Of a stretch of 7,172 bases of DNA, positions 7,125 to 7,172 are shown one piece after another. The notes under the pieces were generated by a model, which worked only from the letters and a program-made list of their open reading frames with translations, did no database searches and was not told the origin of the DNA. Location: the NCBI GenBank assembly GCA_002314805.1, contig DCHJ01000084.1:1-7172 (forward strand). Reading direction: 5' to 3'. Source of the DNA: Lachnospiraceae bacterium UBA1755. Its GTDB lineage: Bacteria > Bacillota > Clostridia > Lachnospirales > Lachnospiraceae. How positions within the stretch are numbered: position 1 is the first letter of the stretch; every line of letters begins with the position of its first letter. The position numbers and the translations under genes are program-made.

Positions 7125-7172
7125 GTGTTGAACGGTCTCGCTGAGAGTGCCTTTGGAGACGTCGTTACTTAA
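7125..7172 (+). other. Possible mini-ORF after proS
   Basis: GGAGGG (7117-7122) is followed by in-frame GTG 7125 and TTG 7128; from TTG the frame reads LNGLAESAFGDVVT and stops at TAA 7170-7172, the last triplet of the window. Spacing is five bases to TTG and two to GTG. Strong ribosome binding site, weak start codon and 14-15 codons make a leader peptide conceivable, but chance is as likely. It overlaps the inverted repeat. The preceding 7046-7116 holds nothing I can identify. Confidence 0.2.
7131..7166 (+). repeat. Bulged inverted repeat after proS, possible RNA structure
   Basis: AACGGTCTC (7131-7139) can pair with GAGAC plus CGTT (7156-7160 and 7163-7166), giving nine base pairs with a two-base bulge (GT, 7161-7162) and a 16-base loop. 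No T-run follows within the window, so it is not a visible intrinsic terminator. It may be part of a leader or small RNA that continues past the window, but it matches no RNA family I can name. Confidence 0.4.

Noticed and set aside
7055..7146. Thiamine pyrophosphate riboswitch, because TGAACCTG (7055-7062) and GCTGAGA (7140-7146) both occur.
   Set aside because: In that riboswitch CTGAGA comes before TGAACCTG. Here the order is reversed, and the GGGGTGC-type element and the distal stem are missing.

Overview
The window reads as one strand-consistent stretch of a Clostridia chromosome, most likely a Lachnospiraceae-type gut or rumen anaerobe. Three things point there: roughly balanced GC with frequent ATA, AGA and AGG codons; a long, divergent ribose-phosphate pyrophosphokinase; and a short, archaeal/eukaryote-like (type 3) prolyl-tRNA synthetase beside a DnaD/DnaI helicase-loading pair. 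The assignment rests on remembered protein families, not on a search.

Layout, all on the + strand: (1) positions 1-909, the 3' part of a sugar-nucleotide-type nucleotidyltransferase whose start lies before the window; (2) 902-2293, murC, overlapping gene 1 by 8 bases; (3) a 75-base gap with a small GC-rich hairpin; (4) 2369-3259, a DnaD-like primosome protein with two DnaB_2-type repeats; (5) 3243-4379, a DnaI/DnaC-like AAA+ helicase loader, overlapping dnaD by 17 bases; (6) 4407-5606, prs, with a strong ribosome binding site; (7) 5606-7045, proS, sharing one base with the prs stop; (8) 7046-7172, a tail without a recognisable gene, holding a bulged inverted repeat and a 14-15 codon mini-ORF whose stop is the last triplet of the window. 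Overlaps and gaps of at most 75 bases, with no convincing internal promoter or terminator, suggest a single transcription unit.

The genes serve growth: cell-wall precursor ligation (MurC), loading of the replicative helicase (DnaD plus DnaI), PRPP for nucleotides, His and Trp (Prs), and charging of tRNA-Pro (ProS). The nucleotidyltransferase probably makes an activated sugar or similar compound, substrate unknown.

I found no mobile element, CRISPR array, defence cassette or other new system; this is mainly a housekeeping region. The features most worth a second look are a roughly 70-residue inserted linker in the helicase loader, built partly from a tandem 66-base repeat; the divergent Prs; the duplicated DnaB_2 unit in DnaD; and the unexplained structured tail after proS.
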